Assembly: GCF_002878395.1 (NCBI RefSeq) | Contig: NC_061115.1 | Coordinates: 157,294,977-157,358,976 of the forward strand | Length of the DNA stretch: 64,000 bases | Direction of reading: 5' to 3' | Source of the DNA: Capsicum annuum | Lineage: Eukaryota; Streptophyta; Magnoliopsida; Solanales; Solanaceae | Shown: positions 60,677-64,000 of the stretch, in pieces | How the letters are laid out: every line of letters begins with the position of its first letter | Position numbering within the stretch: position 1 is the first letter of the stretch | Translations under genes and position numbers: made by a program | Notes under the pieces: model-generated | Seen by the model: only the letters and a program-made list of their open reading frames with translations | Told to the model about the DNA's origin: nothing | Database searches by the model: none

Positions 60677-61015
60677 ATTGCGCCTTACACATTTGACCTT
60701 TCCCACTTACCTGTATTGTTCCATCATTCCTAGACTTACCACCATTTACATGACTCATTTTCAAATCAAAATTTGGGACTAATTTCCTCCTTTGTACTCC
60801 ATGCACCTACACTTAATCAAAAATAACAAAAATGATTAGAAGGATGGGTTGCCTCCCACCAAGCGCCTTAGTTTTGGTCGTGGCTCGAATATTCTTTTTG
60901 AATTTTTATTTATCAAAAACAAACTCCTAGTAAAACAAAAATGATTAAAATGATGGGTTGCCTCCCATGTAGCGCTTGATTTACTGTCGCGGCACGACAT
61001 AGTTATGTCGATTAC

Positions 61016-63883
61016 TCAGACTTCATCAAGATATATGGTGGCTATACATTTTATCGAGTCGGTTGGACCGATATATAGCTTCACTCTTTGGCCATTCACC
61101 TTAAAGACACTACCATCATCATTTTCTAACTCCACTACTCCAGATGAGTAAACTTGGCTGATTTTGAATGGACCAGACCATTTAGACTTTAACTTACCTT
61201 GAAACAACTTCAGTCTGGAGTTAAAAAGGAGTACCAAATCACCTTTCTGAAAGTTTCGTTGGATAATCCTTCGATCATGGTACTTTTTCATCCTTTCCTT
61301 GTAAAGATCTGCTCTTTCATATGCATTTAGACGAAATTCGTCCATCTCATTCAGCTGCCCCAATCTCATATTTATAGCATCATCCCAGTTCAGATTAAGT
61401 TACTTCAGTGCCCACATTTTTTTATGTTCTAGCTCAATTGGCAAGTGACAAGCCTTTCCATAAACTAGTTGGTATGGTGACATGCCAATTGGTGTCTTAA
61501 ATACGGTCCTATATGCCCATAAGGCATCATCCAGCTTCCTGGACCAATCTTTCCTACTGGCATTCACAGTCTTAGGAAGGATCAGCTTGATTTCCCGGTT
61601 TGAAACCTCTACCTGCCCACTTGTTTGTGGGTGGTACGGTGTAGCTACCTTATGTTACTTAACCCCATACTTTGCCAATACGGCTCTAAATAGCTTGTTG
61701 CAGAAATGTGATCCTCCATCGCTTATGATGGTACGGGGTACCCCAAAACGAGAGAAGATATTTCTCTTTAAGAACGCCACAACACTCTTACCTTCATTAT
61801 CAGCTAGCGCGACTGCTTCAACCCATTTGGATACATAATCCACAGCAACTAAGATATATTTCATCCCAAATGAGCTCACAAATGGGCCCATAAAATCAAT
61901 ACCCCAGACATCGAATAACTCTACTTCAAGCATTTTGGACATGGGCATCTCATGGTGCTTTTAAATAGAACCTTGTCGCTGACACTCATCATATCTTCTT
62001 ACAAAATTTTAGGCATCCTTGAATAACGAAGGCCAATAGTAGCCACTTTGCAGTACTTTCTTGGCCATCCGATCACCTGTATGGTGACCTCCAACTTGAG
62101 AAGCATGGCTTGCTTCCAGTATGCTAGGCACCTCTACATCTGGGATGCACCGCCTAATAATACCATCAGCACATTGTCGAAAAAGATAAGGCTCATCTTA
62201 GAAGAAATGTTTCACATCATACATGAACTTTTTCTTTTGATGAAAGAAGAGATTCTCAGGAATCACTTCGCTTACCACGTAGTTAGCAAAATCTGCATAC
62301 CACAATAAGTTTTCCACCATAGTTGCTAGAATCTCTTTGTCGGGGAATGCATCATCAATATCAAGGTCGGTCTGCACTGTGTGCTCACTCTCAAGTCTAG
62401 ATAAATGATCAGCTACTTGGTTTTCACAACCTTTTCTATCCTTTACCTCGAAATCAAATTCTTAAAGCAGTAACACCCACCTAATTAGCCTTGGCTTAGC
62501 ATCCTTCTTTGCCATTAGATATCTTAGAGCCGCATGATCTGTATGAACCACTACCTTGGTTCCCAACAAGTAAGCACGGAAATTCTTAAAAGTATAAACA
62601 ACTGCTAGAAGATCTTGTTCAGTGATGGTATAGTTTTTCTGTGCTCCATTCAAGGCCTTGCTCATGTAGTATATTGGATGAAATAACTTTTCTCTTTTCT
62701 GACCAAGTACAACACCCAAGGCTACACCACTTGCATCACACATAACTTCAAAAGGTAGAGACCAATCGGGTGCTACAATAATAGGGGCTTCAACTAGCTT
62801 TCCTTTGAGGCATTCAAAGGCCTTCAAGCAATCTTCACCAAAGTAAAACTTTGCCTCCTTCTCCAAAAGTTTGCATAATGGGTTTGAAATCTTGGAGAAG
62901 TCTTTAATAAACCTCCAATAAAAACCAGCATGACCGAGAAAACTACGAACCCCCTTTACAGAAATCGGAGATGGTAGTCGTTCGATAACTTCAATCTTGG
63001 CTCTATCAACTTCAATTCCTATTTTAGAGACCTTATGCCCGAGAACAATGCCTTCCTTGACCATAAAATGGCACTTCTCCCAATTCAGCACCAGATTGAA
63101 TTCCACACATCACTGTAAAGCCATACTCAGATTTGCCAAGCATGACTCAAATAAACCACCTACAACCGAAAAGTCATCTATAAAAACCTCCAAGGTGTCT
63201 TCAACCATATAAGAGAAAATGGACATCATACACCGCTGAAAAGTGGCAGGTGCATTACATAGCCCAAATGGCATTCGTTTGAATGCAAAAGTACCATATG
63301 GGCATGTAAAAGTGGTCTTCTCCTGATCTTCAGGAGCAATGAAAATCTAATTATATTCGAAATAACCATCCAAGAAACAGAACCATCCCTTTCCTGCCAA
63401 TCGATCAAGCATTTAATCCATGAATGGCATTGGGAAGTGGTCCTTTAACGTCTACGAATTTAGTTTCCGGTAATCCATACACACCCTCCACCCTGTAACA
63501 GGCTTGAGTGGAATTAGCTCATTCTTCTCGTTTGCTACTACTGTCATGCCCCCTTTTTTGGGCACACATTGTACAGGACTCACCCATTTACTGTCTGAGA
63601 TTGGATACACCACCCCTGCATCTAACCACTTTATGATTTCTTTCTTCACCACCTCTTGCATAGGTGGATTCAGATGACGCTGATGCTCAATAGTGGGTAC
63701 GCAATCTTCCTCGAGCTGAATCTTGTGCATACATATGCTAGGAGGGATACCAATTATATTAGCAATAGTCCAACCAATAGCTCTCTTGTACCTCTTCATA
63801 ACAGAGATGAGAGCCTCTACCTGTTGTTCACCTAAATCAGCAGCAATAATAACCGGCAGTGTATTTCCACTACCCAAGAACAT
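61016..63883 (-). pseudogene. pol: Athila-type pol (RT, RNase H, integrase), one frame with ten stops
   Basis: The frame from 63883 to 61016 is continuous for 956 codons. RT: SICMHKIQLEEDCVP, SDSKWVSPVQCVPKKGG, GWRVCMDYRKLNS, KRMPFGLCNAPATFQR and the catalytic VFIDDFSV. RNase H: MCDASG, TEQDLLAVV, HTDHAALRYLMAKKDAKP. Integrase: zinc-binding region with one Cys changed to Tyr (RRYDECQRQG), core [20 protein letters not shown] and [11 protein letters not shown] (D, D and E all kept), and the C-terminal domain QKGDLVLLFNSRLKLFQGKL. Premature stops begin at 63452, 63413, 63347, 63110, 62462, 62198, 62009, 61961, 61655 and 61400. No frameshift is needed in this span. Confidence 0.92.
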
Positions 63884-64000
63884 ACCTTAGATGACTAGGT
63901 AGCTTTTTCAATTCTAGCACAGGTGGCTCTTCAATGGACGGCTTCGCCGGTGGTGAAGGTCGATTCTTAAGGTCAAGGTCCAGCTTCTTGGGGGCATAAG
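63880..64000 (-). pseudogene. pol: Protease-RT linker of Athila-type pol
   Basis: Upstream of 63883 the reading continues in another frame as [39 protein letters not shown], typical of the linker before Athila RT. The frame changes at about 63880 inside TATGTTCTTGGG, probably through a small deletion. The protease is beyond the window. Confidence 0.7.

Larger units (their letters stand above)
59610..61004 (-). other. Region between pol and accessory ORF, element G
   Basis: No ORF. It contains the 33-bp array (60351-60676), a TATA-like TTTAAATATATCC (60277-60290, minus strand), a CT-rich leader and a donor-like CACCAA/GTAAGT (60149). Two copies of GATGGGTTGCCTCCCA are found at about 60863 and 60952. 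Confidence 0.6.
55306..64000 (-). mobile_element. Element G: Athila-like retrotransposon, 3' two thirds
   Basis: On the minus strand: pol (64000 to 61016), 33-bp array, accessory ORF (59458 to 58241), long 3' region with an assembly gap, polypurine tract and 3' LTR (56554 to 55306). The 5' LTR, gag and protease lie beyond the window. It is inserted in the 5' LTR of element C. Confidence 0.9.

Overview
This window is repeat-rich plant nuclear DNA, most likely from a Solanaceae species. The reasons are the long-LTR Tekay/Del-type chromoviruses with an initiator-Met tRNA primer site, Athila-type elements, Au-like SINEs and the very AT-rich intergenic DNA. I found no convincing host gene, rRNA, tRNA or CRISPR array. 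Almost all coding sequence belongs to decayed LTR retrotransposons, many nested in one another. Species-level assignment is not possible from what I see.

Layout. 1-4310: 5' part of a minus-strand Tekay-like Ty3/gypsy element (element A: LTR, gag, protease, first codons of RT). 4311-7709: unclassified DNA with a 39-bp tandem repeat and two Au-like SINEs. 7710-11505: minus-strand Ty1/copia element (3' LTR, RNase H, RT, integrase), cut off at 11505/11506 by a plus-strand Tekay-like element (element F: LTR and gag, 11506 to about 15095). That element ends in an abrupt junction with a minus-strand Athila-like fragment (gag, primer site and LTR, to 18185), which itself sits in the 3' LTR of a minus-strand Tekay-like element (element D, 18186-26932). 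26933-28679: 3' end of a plus-strand Athila/Tat-like element with a complete LTR. 29676-31380: probable copia LTR, interrupted by a 9.4-kb non-coding plus-strand LTR element (element E, 31381-40824). 40832-53074: an imperfect tandem duplication covering an AT-rich segment plus the 3' half of a Tekay-like element (element C), whose 5' half (protease, gag, 5' LTR stub) follows to 55305. 55306-64000: the 3' part of a minus-strand Athila-like element (LTR, a long 3' region with an assembly gap, an accessory ORF, a 33-bp hairpin array and pol), continuing past the window end.

How the parts relate. Each Tekay-like element has the order LTR, iMet primer site, gag with zinc knuckles, protease, RT, RNase H, integrase and chromodomain, but every copy is broken. 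Decay is mostly by substitutions that create stops (CAG, CAA, CGA and TGG to stop), which fits deamination of methylated cytosine. The Athila-like pol at the right end is the clearest case: from 63883 to 61016 it stays in one frame, with ten premature stops and no frameshift.

Points most worth following: (1) the same 33-bp hairpin-forming tandem repeat lies just upstream of a putative promoter in two unrelated elements; (2) the Athila accessory ORF has signs of its own promoter, a leader intron and flanking polypurine-tract-like motifs; (3) a splice donor inside the LTR and an acceptor just before the gag ATG recur in three Tekay-like elements, which predicts a leader intron that removes the primer binding site; (4) the 100-N gap is flanked by a 201-bp direct repeat and is probably an assembly artefact.
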